Origin: Adineta steineri
Lineage: Eukaryota; Rotifera; Eurotatoria; Adinetida; Adinetidae
Assembly: GCA_905250115.1 (NCBI GenBank)
Contig: CAJNOI010000258.1
Location: 38,137 to 102,136, forward strand
Length of the DNA: 64,000 nt
Direction: 5' to 3'
Shown in pieces: positions 34,355 to 46,200 of the stretch (its first letter is position 1; every line of letters starts with the position of its first letter). The translations under genes were made by a program, and so were the position numbers. The notes under the pieces were generated by a model. It was not told where the DNA came from, ran no database searches, and was given only the letters and a program-made list of their open reading frames with translations.

Positions 34355-35353
34355 ATGACTGTTCGTGTTGTATCATATAATATTTTAGTACCTATATTTG
34401 CTGAAGAAACAGATTATTATACGAAATGTCAACCTCAGCATCTGAAAACTGATTATCGATGGAATTTAATTCAATCACAATTAAAACAGGAGATTATTAA
34501 TCATGGAAATACGATTATTTGCTTACAAGAACTTTCTCTTCCATTATTATCAAAATTCGAATTATTTTTTCGCGAGTTGAATTATAAATTTTCTCATAAT
34601 CTTTATGGTCAACAATATAATGATTATATGGGTGTAGGTATTGCTGTTCCTATGTCAATACATGTCAACAATATTTCGATGATTATAGTTGGAGATCATA
34701 TTAAAAAAATGTGTAAATCTCGTGAACAACCATCCAACATATTTTCATGGATATGGAATTGGTATGAATGGATCAAGGGCAAAAACAAACTATATATATC
34801 TGATCCATGGGAAACTGCCATGCTCAGATCCAATGTGCTCATTTGTTTACAAATTATGATCGACGGTAGATCATTATTCATTGGAACATATCATATGCCT
34901 TGTCTCTATAAAGAACCTGATGTTATGGCAATTCATGCTTCAGTTGTCAAAGATTTAATGTATGAACAGGCAGCAGGACAAGATTTTATTCTAGCCGGTG
35001 ATTTTAATATTAAACCACAAGATGTTTGTTATCAAGTTTTAACCGAAAAAAATTATAATCGTTATAATTTTCCAAAATCTAACGTGTATGAAATTTCTTA
35101 TCAACCTAATTTTGAACAAATATTAAAGAGTGCCTATTGTGAAAAGAATGGAACCGAACCTATTTATACAAATTTTGCTGATACACCGAAATCATCAAAA
35201 TTTTGTGAAACTCTTGATTATATTTTCTTCACTGGTCATCTTACGGTTGAAAATGTTTTAGAATTACCAGCTGATCCTGATAGTGAATCGTATCCTGATG
35301 AAACACATCCTTCAGATCATTTGATGATAGCAGCAACATTTCAATTATCGTAA
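34355..35353 (+). CDS. endonuclease/exonuclease/phosphatase (CCR4/nocturnin-like) protein
   Basis: Single-exon, 332-residue protein with the full metal-dependent EEP active site: N9 in VVSYNIL, E59 in ICLQE, H180 in GTYH, D216 and N218 in AGDFNI, and D321-H322 in PSDHLM. LDYIFF supplies the late conserved Asp. The fold hydrolyses phosphodiesters with Mg2+. The SYNIL start and LDYIF/PSDH end are closest to CCR4, nocturnin and Angel-type deadenylases, but the leucine-rich partner domain of CCR4 is absent and an insertion rich in Trp (SWIWNWYEW, about 131-139) is unusual. A poly(A) or nucleotide 2'/3'-phosphate substrate is likely; a DNase or sphingomyelinase-like role cannot be excluded. No signal peptide, so intracellular. 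Confidence 0.8.
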   Translation: MTVRVVSYNILVPIFAEETDYYTKCQPQHLKTDYRWNLIQSQLKQEIINHGNTIICLQELSLPLLSKFELFFRELNYKFSHNLYGQQYNDYMGVGIAVPMSIHVNNISMIIVGDHIKKMCKSREQPSNIFSWIWNWYEWIKGKNKLYISDPWETAMLRSNVLICLQIMIDGRSLFIGTYHMPCLYKEPDVMAIHASVVKDLMYEQAAGQDFILAGDFNIKPQDVCYQVLTEKNYNRYNFPKSNVYEISYQPNFEQILKSAYCEKNGTEPIYTNFADTPKSSKFCETLDYIFFTGHLTVENVLELPADPDSESYPDETHPSDHLMIAATFQLS

Positions 35354-36072
35354 TGTTCATATATCAATAACGTATTTTTTTTCTTTTCATCAATAATATC
35401 GAATTAGATCTTTAAAACTGTCAGAACTTGTCATTAGTAATAAAAAATAAAAATTAGAAGATATTATTAATTACATAATAAATCAATACAAATGAATAAA
35501 CGAAAGTACTAGTTATTACTATACGTTACCTAATAGGAACTTCTATATCAACAGGTGTCCTAGATTAAATAGTTCTTGCATTATTTTGTATATTTTTCAT
35601 ATATAATTCAGTGTAGAAAGAGTCCTTATGGAACTCGCTACAAACGTAAATATTTTTATTATTTTTAATAGTTTCCATTTTATCGATAAATGCTAAAAAA
35701 TTGTCTCAATCCTTAGTTTTTATTTCGTTACGTTTTTCGACAAAAATTCAACTCACACCCACACCTTGGGAATTATAATATTCTGTATAATTAGAAATCT
35801 AAAAATATGACTAAATTGTTATAATTTATCACAATATCTTGTAATTCATCATAAATATGTTTAATAAATTCAATTATCCTTGAAAACAAATCTTTATTAT
35901 TATTATTACAATTTTCTATGAGTACACAAAATAAACGTAAAAGATAAGAAAGATTTTCACCAAGGACATTTTTATTCAAGGATAAAAAAATATCTAGACT
36001 AAATATATAGGTAGAACATTTTCTCTATATATAATAACAAGACAATATATTTATTTATTTATTCTTTTTCGT
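35354..36072. other. AT-rich intergenic region
   Basis: No gene seen. A lone C-rich tract (CACACCCACACC) at about 35755-35766 lacks a nearby G-rich partner. Confidence 0.4.
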
Positions 36073-37788
36073 ATGGAATTTCTATCAAATATCAATTCAA
36101 TAACATGGTTAGATCGTTTTCCTATTGAAATAATCTTTGAAATATTTGATTATTTATCAAATAATGATATAATTTATACATTTTTTTCTTTCAATAAACA
36201 ATTTAATAATATTCTTATACGTCATCGACGTTATTTTACTAATTTAGAATTGCCATCAACAAATTTCAATACATGGGAACCTATTCTTTCATATCTAGGT
36301 TCAAAAATCGAATCATTAATCATATCTACCATTGATTTTTCATTTCCCTTAATATATTTTTCAAATTTAAAATCAATTATTATTCCTTCATCATATGGAT
36401 TACCAAAAGAACAATTAAAATATTTACTTGATTGTGACCAATTTAATAATTTACATACATTTAAATTAAAACAAAAGAAATTATTTTGTGATCAATTCTA
36501 TTATTTTGATTTAATCGATCAAAATTATTTATTTAAAAAAATTTTCAATTCAAATAATTCATTAAAAATATTCGAATATCCATTTAAACGTTCGTCATTA
36601 TCGATCACACATTATAATAGTTTACAAATCAATTCTAATTTACATTCATTAACATTAATATTAAGTGATTTTAATGATATATTTAAATTAATATCGTACA
36701 CACCAAATTTAGAATATTTAACTATTCAAACATTACCACCAATTACATCTCAAGAAATAATTTATCAAACGAATATTAAATTAAAACAATTCAATATAAA
36801 ATTAGGTCATGATTCAATTGATTTTAATCAATTAATGAATGGTATTAAACAATTTTCATCATCATTAATTTCATTATCACTTGATTTAATTGATTTAAAT
36901 ATTGAAACAATAGATGAATTACCATTTAACAGTATTAAACTTCAAGAATTTTTACAAACAATGATTGAATTAAAACAATTCCATCTCTATGCAAAATTAA
37001 ATGAATGTCCGATTGATGAGGAAATTTTTTTATTAGGATTTCAAAATCAATTTTGGTTGGATCATAATTGGAGATTTGGTATGCATGATAAATATTTCTA
37101 TACATTACCATTTCATTTTGATTATCTTTATGAATTTTCAAATAATTTTAAAACGAATTCTCGATTATGGTATTCTAATGTTAAATCACTGGAATTATGT
37201 TTAACAGAAAAACATAATTTTCAATTTTTAAAAGATCTTAAAATTCAGATGCCGAAATTAAATTTTATTAGATTTACTTCGTGTGATTCTAATAAGAATG
37301 AAATGAAAAATAATAGTACATTCGATAATGTTACAACATGTGAATATAATGAAAATGTAAAAGATTGGATTTTGTATCGATTACCAAATTTAAAGCATTT
37401 AATTTTATCGTCAAAAGAATTAATTTCAATAAATAATCAAGTAGCGGAAATATTTAATAAAAAAATTCAATACTTAGATATAAAAATACATTCAGATGTG
37501 GATTATTTATCAGAAATAAGTTATATGTATTGGTCAAATGTTCAATATATATCATTATATTTATGTTATAATCAACAAATATCTCAATGTCATGCAAATC
37601 ATGTGATTAAAATATTGAAACATTTTCAAAATTTAAAAATATTAACGGTTTATCTTATTCCAACAAGGTTTGATAGTATTTTACGATTGAATAAATTTAT
37701 TGAATCTTTAAATGCCGATGAAGTTCTAAATAATTATCAAGTAAAACATTTTGGAGTATATTCTTTATTTTCAAAAATAATATTATAA
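36073..37788 (+). CDS. F-box protein with LRR-like repeats
   Basis: Single-exon, 571-residue protein. An F-box lies near the N-terminus (about 12-52): LDRFPIEIIFEIFDYLSNND, followed by the FFSFNKQFNNIL second half. The rest is a long series of irregular leucine/isoleucine-rich units with N and L spacing (for example NLHTFKL, NLHSLTLIL, NLEYLTIQ, NLKHLILS), suggesting a degenerate LRR solenoid for substrate capture. F-box proteins link substrates to SKP1-CUL1 ubiquitin ligases. Large single-exon F-box families of this look are common in bdelloids. The gene is extremely AT-rich with Asn, Ile and Phe codons in excess. The substrate is unknown. Confidence 0.8.
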   Translation: MEFLSNINSITWLDRFPIEIIFEIFDYLSNNDIIYTFFSFNKQFNNILIRHRRYFTNLELPSTNFNTWEPILSYLGSKIESLIISTIDFSFPLIYFSNLKSIIIPSSYGLPKEQLKYLLDCDQFNNLHTFKLKQKKLFCDQFYYFDLIDQNYLFKKIFNSNNSLKIFEYPFKRSSLSITHYNSLQINSNLHSLTLILSDFNDIFKLISYTPNLEYLTIQTLPPITSQEIIYQTNIKLKQFNIKLGHDSIDFNQLMNGIKQFSSSLISLSLDLIDLNIETIDELPFNSIKLQEFLQTMIELKQFHLYAKLNECPIDEEIFLLGFQNQFWLDHNWRFGMHDKYFYTLPFHFDYLYEFSNNFKTNSRLWYSNVKSLELCLTEKHNFQFLKDLKIQMPKLNFIRFTSCDSNKNEMKNNSTFDNVTTCEYNENVKDWILYRLPNLKHLILSSKELISINNQVAEIFNKKIQYLDIKIHSDVDYLSEISYMYWSNVQYISLYLCYNQQISQCHANHVIKILKHFQNLKILTVYLIPTRFDSILRLNKFIESLNADEVLNNYQVKHFGVYSLFSKIIL

Positions 37789-38511
37789 ACATATGTCGTT
37801 CAATCGATACGTAATAATATTTTCTTTTGTACTGATTTCAAACTTTTCTTTAAAATGTGAAATATATATGGATTTTTTGATTGAGCTGCATAAAAGATAC
37901 CTATTTTAAAATTGTGAATAAATCGTCCTGATTATTTAGTCGAGGCTAAAGCAAGTCGAAGCTGACGAATAATATTTGTTTGTTACAACGTATGACTATG
38001 ATTCGAGCGTCGAACGTTGAGATCTCAATGTGATAATTCACAATTAGATATCATAAACTCTTCTTATATATTCCTTCGACATCCTAATCTTCGTATTAGT
38101 ACATGATTTTCATTCATTTAATTTAAATGTTGTGCAAAGCTCTACTTAATGAAAGAAACAATATTGTACTAAAGCCAATCTATATAGAATGTTTTTTAAA
38201 AATATAGCTTGTGAGTTAATAAAAATATATTAAAGTTGCAAACGATTTTAATACCTTTCACATACACTTTAAAATAATAAAAAACACAAATTCATGAATA
38301 ATAATAATTAACAGAACTACACATTTAATAAAAATTTTAATCTATTTTGAACATTTAGACAAGTATTCATTGGTCATAAATGTGATGAAAAACATTTGTT
38401 GTCATTTATTACAAAAATCTTATTCACATATACAATCGTTTCGGCAGTGATTTAACATGTATAACACTGTGAAAAGCTGACTGATAGGTAAAAACGAAAA
38501 AAAACTGATCT
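37789..38511. other. convergent intergenic gap
   Basis: AT-rich, between the ends of the F-box gene and the minus-strand NLR remnant. No gene seen. Confidence 0.4.
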
Positions 38512-41020
38512 TCAAAGTCTTTCTTGTCGTTTATCGTCGTTTTCGTACAGAACAGGCGATAATGACCGTTTAAATGGTAAAACGGCGTTTCTCGAACTAC
38601 TTGGGAGATAAAAAGCCGAACCACTCTGATTAGCAAAAACATTAGCTAAATCATTAGAAACTGCGCAACTCGGCATCTCAAACGCTATTGGATTAGAGTT
38701 GCCATATATAACAACTGTGTTCCGAGCAATGGTAACTGCACAACCAGTATGAAAGGAATGTAAACGAATGATAGGGCACCATTCAGGGATTTTTGTAAAC
38801 ATGTACGCCTCCACAATTTTTTCCATAGATATATTCTGTACGCGCCATGCTTGACAGCTCCAGAAATCAGATAATTTTGAAACTGTATTCGAATCGATGT
38901 TAGACAACGAGAACGCAGCCACCAGAATATTTTCCACTGCTGCGTAAGCATCGTAACTAGCGATACATAGCAATTCGTGAATAACGCTATTTGTTGCTGC
39001 TTCTCCACCAATCCGACCGAGAGTTTTACACGCCATATTTCTGGCATTCGCATCTTTTAATGCATTTACCAATAAGTCAATCAAGTGGTTCGTTGGTTCT
39101 TTCATACTGACGCGACCAAGGGCTTCATATGCGTTCTGTCTGACCTCATCATTCACATCTCCTAGTGTGTTCACTAGCGCTGCAATCACGTCGTCCGTTG
39201 CTGCTTTTTTACCCATCTGACCGAGAACTACACATGCCTTACGTCTGGAAATCCAATCCGCATCTCTCAGTTTGATCACCAGCGTTGCGATCATCTCTTC
39301 CGTTCCTGCTCTTTCGTTCATCTCACCGAGAGCTACACATGCCTCAAATTTGACAATATCATCCGGATCCTCCAGTGCGACCATCAGCGCAGCGATTACG
39401 TCGTTCATTGCTGCTTTTTTGCCAATCTGGCCGAGACTTGCACATGCCTTACTTCTGACAATATTATCGGTATCGCTTAGTGCGGTCATTAGCGCTGCGA
39501 TTACGTCACTTGTTGCAGCTTTTTCTCCCATCTGACCGAGAATTTCACATGCCTTACTTCTGACAATATTATCGGTATTCCTCAGTGCGACAATTAGCGC
39601 TGTGATTACGCCGGTTGTTGTTGCGGTTTTAGTCAACTGACGGAGAGCTTCACGTGCCATGAGTTGAACAAGATTATCCGTATCCCCTAGTGCAGCCATC
39701 AGCGCTACGATGACATCCGTGGTTGCTGCCTTGTTGCCGAGCTGACCGAAGAGTTGCAATGCGTTCCATCGTATACCATCATCGAGATTCCCTAGCGCGG
39801 TCACTAGCAACTTTATGAAGGACGGCGGCGGATTGTAGAGCGGTATTTCAAGTATCAATGAGTTGACATTCTGCCATGTGTGTTTAATGTTGGTTTGCAA
39901 AAGCTTCGTGAGAATTTCGATGAATTCAGGTTTGTTTACTATTGAGGGACTTCTACGTAAGGCCTTGTTTAGATAGATGCTTATCACGTCGGACTCTGAG
40001 TTGACGGCATATTCTACATACTTGATTATATAGTTCATTACTTCTGCATACTGGTGGAAGTTTTCATTATGATGTGCCTCTTCTAAGCAAGAAATGACAA
40101 TTTGCATGTGTCTTATGCCAACCTTATCTAATGGCTCTCTTGAGATCGTGTCCCAGAATATGTCGCTACATTTAGTGTTGTGTCTGTGTGCCAAAAGCCC
40201 CGATACAAAGCTTAGCATTAATTCAAAGCGTCGATCGTACTTATGGTCTTGAATAAATTCGATCATTTTGTGAGATTCGGTGGTGTTGAGTGTAGTAACC
40301 AAGTGTCGTGCTGCATAATATTCTTGAAAACTAAGATGTACAAAGTAATGATCTTTCTGTATTTCATTTAGTGTCCCCGTGCCATAATAGTTCACTGATT
40401 TTAGAAGGCCAATATTGAGTAAGTGCGGATAATCCACTAACCAGCACTTAGTCTCATTCTCTGCTCTCTCGAGCAGTGATGGTCGTAAAATAATTGAGTT
40501 GTTTTCCATGCCATAAAATGCGACGCTCTCCAGAAATGCCAATTCGATTTTACAGACCTCATAAACAACGCGTTTACTTGTTAATTTAAGTACTTCGGTT
40601 GAAACTCCTTTTTGTTTCATCAGATATCGTCGACATATCCATTTGGTAATTTCATCGTACAGCCCTGTCATTGTTAGTGTTTTTGTTTCTGACCAGTGAG
40701 TGTTGCTCCAGACACTACAGATAAGTTCTAGGTTTATCGGAATGTGTGCAATACCCCAAATTCTAGGATTACGTTTGAGAAAGCTTAATATTTTTTCATG
40801 TTCAGAAGATAAATTCTGTGCTTCATCTCCGAAATCCGCAAAGAACTGCTTGACGTACATAGAAATATTATCATCTGTGAAACCTGTAATTTCCAATTGT
40901 ACAGAATGAGATAAAGTATTCATGTATGGACGAGATGTTATGATATGATCTGGAGTCTTGAGTAACTGATCATTCAATAAACGTCTAAGATGTGTGGGTA
41001 CAGTTTGTACGATTTTATCA
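38512..41020 (-). pseudogene. 3' part of a TIR-NACHT-HEAT receptor gene, split by a transposon
   Basis: About 830 residues remain open. It starts inside the NACHT domain (KTPDHIITSRPY, the sensor-1 Arg region) and continues through the winged-helix part (YFVHLSFQEYYAARHLV). A helical linker follows, then eight or nine HEAT repeats of the PBS-lyase type, about 31-33 residues each, with the motif VIAALxxALxDxDxxVRxxACxxLGQMGxKA. The unique C-terminus ends KRQERL. The missing TIR and P-loop half is at 52093..53198 on the same strand, and the 11-kb transposon lies exactly between. Intact, such STAND proteins act as nucleotide-driven immune sensors. The sequence is less AT-rich than its neighbours. 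No premature stop is seen, so it could still be transcribed from an internal start, but the P-loop is lost. Confidence 0.75.
41012..41020. repeat. left 9-bp target-site duplication of the transposon
   Basis: ATTTTATCA here and ATTTCATCA at 52093..52101 match at 8 of 9 positions. Nine bp is the usual duplication length of Mutator-like elements. Removing the element plus one copy restores an open NACHT frame through DGYDEIVQT. Confidence 0.75.
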
Positions 41021-42120
41021 GAATGTCTATCCTTTACCCTAAATCTGGTACCCGGAATGCATCCCTAAATCAAATCCACATTTGTGGATAAAATAAAAAA
41101 TGTTAAAATTAGGGATGTGCAGTGTCGGTTTACTGAGCACTGAATTTCACTGACAACGATTTTCACCGACACTTATATTCAGTGTTCGGTGCTCACCGTG
41201 GTACTGAAATATCAGTGTCAGTGTCCACCGAACACCGAATATAAGTGGTAGGTGCTCACCGTGCCACTGAAATATCAGTGTCAGTGTTCACCGAACACCG
41301 AATATAAGTGATCGGTGCCCACCGTGGCACTGAAGATATCGGTGTCAGTGTCCACCGAACACTTATTTTCGGTGTTCGGTGCTCACCGTCCAGTTTTTCG
41401 GTGAACACACTGATATATTATTGTAAATGATAAGGTTTAACACAAAAATATTTTAGAAACTGATAAATTCGGTGTTCAGTGGACACTGACACCGATATCT
41501 TCAGTGCCACGGTGAGCACCGACCACTTATATTCGGTGTTCGGTGAACACTAACACTGATATTTTCAGTGGCACGGTGGATACCGAACTGATATTTTAAG
41601 TGTCAGTTTTTCAGTATTTTCACTGACACTGCACATCCCTAGTTAAAATCACTAATAATTTAGGGACTTTTTTCTTAATTGTTCATCAATTTCACTCATC
41701 ATTGACCAACTGGTCACCAGTTATATTTTAAAATATCTGAAACTGGTCACCAGTTTTTTGGCAAAAACTGCTTTCATTAAATATCTACTATTATTTATTC
41801 TGCCTTATTAAATATGTTTTTCGACAAAATTCATGCGTTATTATAGTGAATTCAGGTCACCAGATTCATAACATGATGTGTAGAGCTAAAATCGTGTCAG
41901 ATTCATTTTTTATTTCGTCTCATTCAGTTAGAAGTCATTCTAAAATTGCGTGATTGAATCACACAAGGATGAATTTAGTCACCAGATTCTAAGATAGCTA
42001 CTCTTATGTTATTAGTTTAATATCATTGTGATATAATTGGTCATCAGATTCTCAGATAACTATTTACAATTGATTCGTTCAATATCGCTCTGATGTAACT
42101 GTTCACCAGATACTAACATT
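41021..42120 (+). repeat. left terminal inverted repeat arm
   Basis: Apart from the 532-bp nested MITE plus its duplication, this arm aligns in reverse with 51440..52092. Shared landmarks are CCGGAATGCATCC, AATCCACATTTGTGGAT, AACTGGTCACCAGTT, AAGGCAGAATAAAT-type and GATTGAATCACAC segments. The inner border is approximate. GGTNACC cores at 41712, 41745 and 41855, with decayed copies farther in. Confidence 0.75.
41110..41641. mobile_element. nested hAT-type MITE
   Basis: 532 bp with inverted ends TAGGGATGTGCAGTGTC and GACACTGCACATCCCTA. It is flanked by a perfect 8-bp duplication GTTAAAAT (41102-41109 and 41642-41649), the hAT signature length. The interior is a run of diverged palindromic units (CGGTGTTCGGTG, CACCGAACACCG, AATATAAGTG, ATATCAGTGTCAGTG), in one orientation on the left half and inverted on the right, around a 60-bp AT-rich centre. 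No coding capacity. The equivalent point of the right arm (near 52007) has a single GTTAAAAT on the reverse strand: the empty site. Confidence 0.85.
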
Positions 42121-42638
42121 TAGGTATCTCATAAAATCATGGTCACTGTGATATAACTGGTCGGTGGGTTGTACGATAGCTCTTTAGGCATGATGCGACT
42201 TCAGTATGGATCAGTTATAACTTGTTACCAGATGATTTTATCGTGACTTTTGCTTTATTTTAAAAACTTTTTCGTCTGCTATAATTGTTCGTTATATGAA
42301 GAAAAGTAAAACGAAATATTAAATAGTCGATCTATCAAATTTTGCATGTGATTTGCAGCGAGCTAGAGTATAATTGATTCTGGTCACCTGAAATATATGG
42401 AATTCTTAAGTGCTTCTTATACTATATACAATTTAGCATATTTTTCTTTCGTTTATTTAGTTTTATTTTCTTATATTTATGAAAAGGCGGAAAAATAAAT
42501 TTTAAGATATTATTCGTAAGGCGCAATATATCTTATAGACGGCAGGTTCGCGTATGAACAAAGATATTGAATACGAAAGAGAAACGAGGTAGATTTGTAT
42601 ATATATATATCGTATCGAGGTTAGTGTGTTTGTAAAAG

Positions 42639-42745
42639 TTATAACTTCGATTGCATGTTTTCATCGAAGTTGCAACTTCGACGGACACATTTTTTTTCTT
42701 TTCTGTCGAAGTTATAGCTTCGATAAAATACTAACTTCGATGCAA
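42639..42745. promoter_or_regulatory. array of CGAAGTT palindromes upstream of the first element gene
   Basis: Contains an 18-bp perfect palindrome TCGAAGTTGCAACTTCGA (42664-42681), a near-perfect second one (42706-42723), and further AACTTCGAT half-sites on either side. The cluster sits about 100-200 bp before a TATA box, a typical place for an operator or transcription-factor array. Confidence 0.5.
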
Positions 42746-42840
42746 CTTAAACATAAGAATTTCGATTCAGCCGTCTTATAAATGAGTTTAGCCCGACTAG
42801 TCTCTTATGGCCACCAGAAAATAAACTTGTATAACTAGTG

Positions 42841-42851
42841 TATATAAAAGG
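42841..42851 (+). promoter_or_regulatory. TATA box for the element's first gene
   Basis: TATATAAAAGG follows the palindrome array and is about 440 bp before the chosen ATG (43291), implying a long 5' leader or an unseen leader intron. Confidence 0.45.
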
Positions 42852-43290
42852 CGTAGTGAGAAATTACATCTTTTGATCTTAGTAGCTAGAATAAAATGTT
42901 CGTATAGTCAGATAACTGCAGTTCAGATTTGAATTAAATAATCGAAGAAAAAACTTTTAGTCATATCCAACGATAGCAGAATTAGTGTAAATAGTGCTTT
43001 GATCGTATTAATATATTTAAAATCCTGACTTTGGGCGAAAACAAAAATGATGGTAAAGGTGAGAATGTATTAGTGAGGGTTAGGGTGAAGAAGATTCCTA
43101 TTTACGTTATCTGTCGTTTTCGATATTTCTCTCTTTCGACATACTTATCATTTTTGGTTTTGTCTTTTTTATTTTTCGACGACTTTACTGTCGACTGTTT
43201 TATTTTAGACCAAAGTTCTGAGAATTACTTTTTTTAAGATTTTTTTGCAATTTGGATATTATAAATATTGTTATTGTTTTTTACGGTCTG

Positions 43291-46200
43291 ATGGCAAGCG
43301 TAAAGGGAGCAGGAGGACAATCCAAAACTAAATCAGTTGAACAACGGACAAGGTTACCATTGGCTTTGAAACCATCAAGTACCACCAAATCATCAACAAC
43401 AACTTCGAACAAAACAACATCATCATTACCACCAACCACCATGACTTCTAATGAAACATCATCATTACCATCAACCGTCACAACTTTTAATGAAGCATCC
43501 TCATCATTAACAAAGACTGGAAATCAAACATCAGCATCAAAAACAAATGTTAACCAAGTAGGATTATCAACGACAGTTAAAATGAAAAAATCAAAATCAA
43601 TTTCAAAATCTCAAATAATTATTGATAATGGTGGTGATAGTGATCAAGAACAAGAATTTGATCTAAATATATCTATTGAGGAATCAGGTGGTCTCGAGAA
43701 GTTTTAGCATAAACCGTGCATTATATTATACAAGAAAAAAATGAAAAAACAAAGTTAGTTTCTTATTTAATTCCATTTATAATATTTAAGCTAATTATCT
43801 ATAGTCAGATGATTCTGACTCCTTTTGTATAAAAGTATGTAGAATCTGGTTACCAAAACAATTATTCTCATTATTTCCTAAAGTTACTAGAATTTTGTAA
43901 ATCTATTTTAATAATTTGTTTTGATCTTAACAGTTCTGGTAACCAGAACACCAAAAGCGTATTTGATTTTCTTATTTTAGGTGATCTTGAACAATACATA
44001 ATGGAACATATTTCATCGTACAGTAAGAACATATGTGATTTTCCAGGAGTAAAAGGTAATGATGAAATGAAAAAAGAAATAAATAAACTTTATCATGATC
44101 ATCGAAAAACATCAATAAATTCAACCATTATATTCAAAGCCAATAAAACAAGAACAACACCTACACAACAACTTCTATTAAAAAACAAAAAATTATTTTT
44201 ATATGTTGATGGAGCGATAAAGGATAAAATATCAAATAAAAAAAAAAAGAAAGTTCTTGTTGGTAAGTGAATGCAATATTTTCTTGATGAAGACTTCTTC
44301 TGTGGAATTGGTTATATTTCTGCACTGCTTAAAATAAAAATTATTGAGTATAGCTTTTCTTTTGATTTGAAATATAGATTCAACAAGTAATCGTGATGAT
44401 GATCATACAAAAGTTTCAGAAATAAACTCAATCAATAATAATCGAAATAAACATCAGGGAAGATCAACTTGTATGAACAAAAAAGTTGGTAAGTTTGAAA
44501 AAGATAATAAACTCAGATGTAACGCATTATGTCTATGAGTTTTCACCATCATAATCAAAATATATTTCTCTCTTTTGCTAGATACTGAAAATAAAAATAC
44601 TAATACAGTAAATGATTCACTTAATGAACCTGAAAATGAAGATGTATATTTATCAAGTAGCGAAGGTGAAAGTGAACATCCAGAAGAAAAGAACGAAATC
44701 AACGGTATGTCATTGAAACTATTTTCTTTAAATTTTGAAATAGATAAATACCAGCAAATAGTATAGTTTATGATCTCTGGTAACATCGTTTTAAATATTT
44801 AATGTCTTAGAACTGGTCACTAAAAACAGAAAGTAATTTATTTTTTTATTTTTTATTTAGTTTCAAGTGGTGGTATAAAACGTCGTTTGATACATAGGCG
44901 AGGAGGAGCGAAGAACTGTAAGTTCGTAATTATTGTAATGACTTCTAAAGACTTGAACACGCTTGCACTTTTTTTCTTTCAAATAGGCGGTACTTTTATG
45001 TTACTCACAAAAGAAGAAGAAGTACAAGACTGTGTGCAATCTGCATTGAGTTATGCTCGTGACCATGGAACATTAATGAGTGGTGTTCAGTTAAAAACAT
45101 TAATGGATATCCTAAATACTGAAATAACTAAAGATAGAGCTAATGCACTTTTGGAAGTTATATCTAAAAATATCGAAATCGTTCCGAATCCTTATTTCAT
45201 ATCACCAATATCAAAACGACCGTAAGCAATAACTTCAAAATAATAAATTGTTCTAGCTTATATTATTCTTTTACAATAGTATTTATCAATATTATGGTGC
45301 AAGATACGAATTAGAAGAAGTTGCTCCCATAAGATATATACCTATTCCAACAGGAATAACGAAACAATATGCAAAGAAACAAGATGAAAAGGTTGGTATA
45401 AAGTCGGTTTTTCGACTTTTGGTTACCAGAATTGACTTTATCAGGAACAAAAACTTAGTGAGAAAAGAACCCGAAAGATGACTGACAAGTATTTACAGTT
45501 AAGGCGCTCATTATACTGTTCCAATTACCAACATTAATATTGATTATGTACACATTTTTCCTTGACTATTTATTTTCGAGACTATCTGTTCTCTTCTTCG
45601 TAATACAGGAAAATTCAAATTATGACGAAAAAAATGAAATTGAAGAAGTTGAAAAACAAAATAATATTAGTTTAATGGTATGTTGTTAATATTTTATAAA
45701 ATAGTGACCAGATCCTTAGATTTAACTTTTAACTTCTTATTTTGTAGAAGCATGATGATCAAGGTAAATGTGATATTAACAAAAACAATCGAAGTCTGGT
45801 TACACCTACTTCACTTGATAAAGAAAATACTGTTGGTGATGAAGAATCATTATCACCTATTAAATCAAAATCAATTGATAAAAACAATCATGGTTCAATT
45901 TTTAATGATAATAATAATGCTAATACTGTTACAACAGAAGAAAAAATTTCCGATGCAAATGTTGTAAGTATACGACTTTGTGACTAAAGATAAAAGCTTC
46001 TGGTAACCAGATATATACTTTTATGTGGATACTTCTAGAATACAGCAATTACTTATACAGATACCCATACGATTGATTCTACTACAACAGATGATGCAAA
46101 TATTGAACCATTAAATAATCAAATATCACCTATTCAAAGTGCACCTACAAGTTCATCTTTATCTTTAAATTTTAGTACCAGTACACCCAAAAAGAAATTA

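Noticed and set aside
39060-39790. CRISPR-like or satellite array
   Set aside because: The periodic DNA is coding: each unit translates into one HEAT repeat, with no spacer-repeat alternation.
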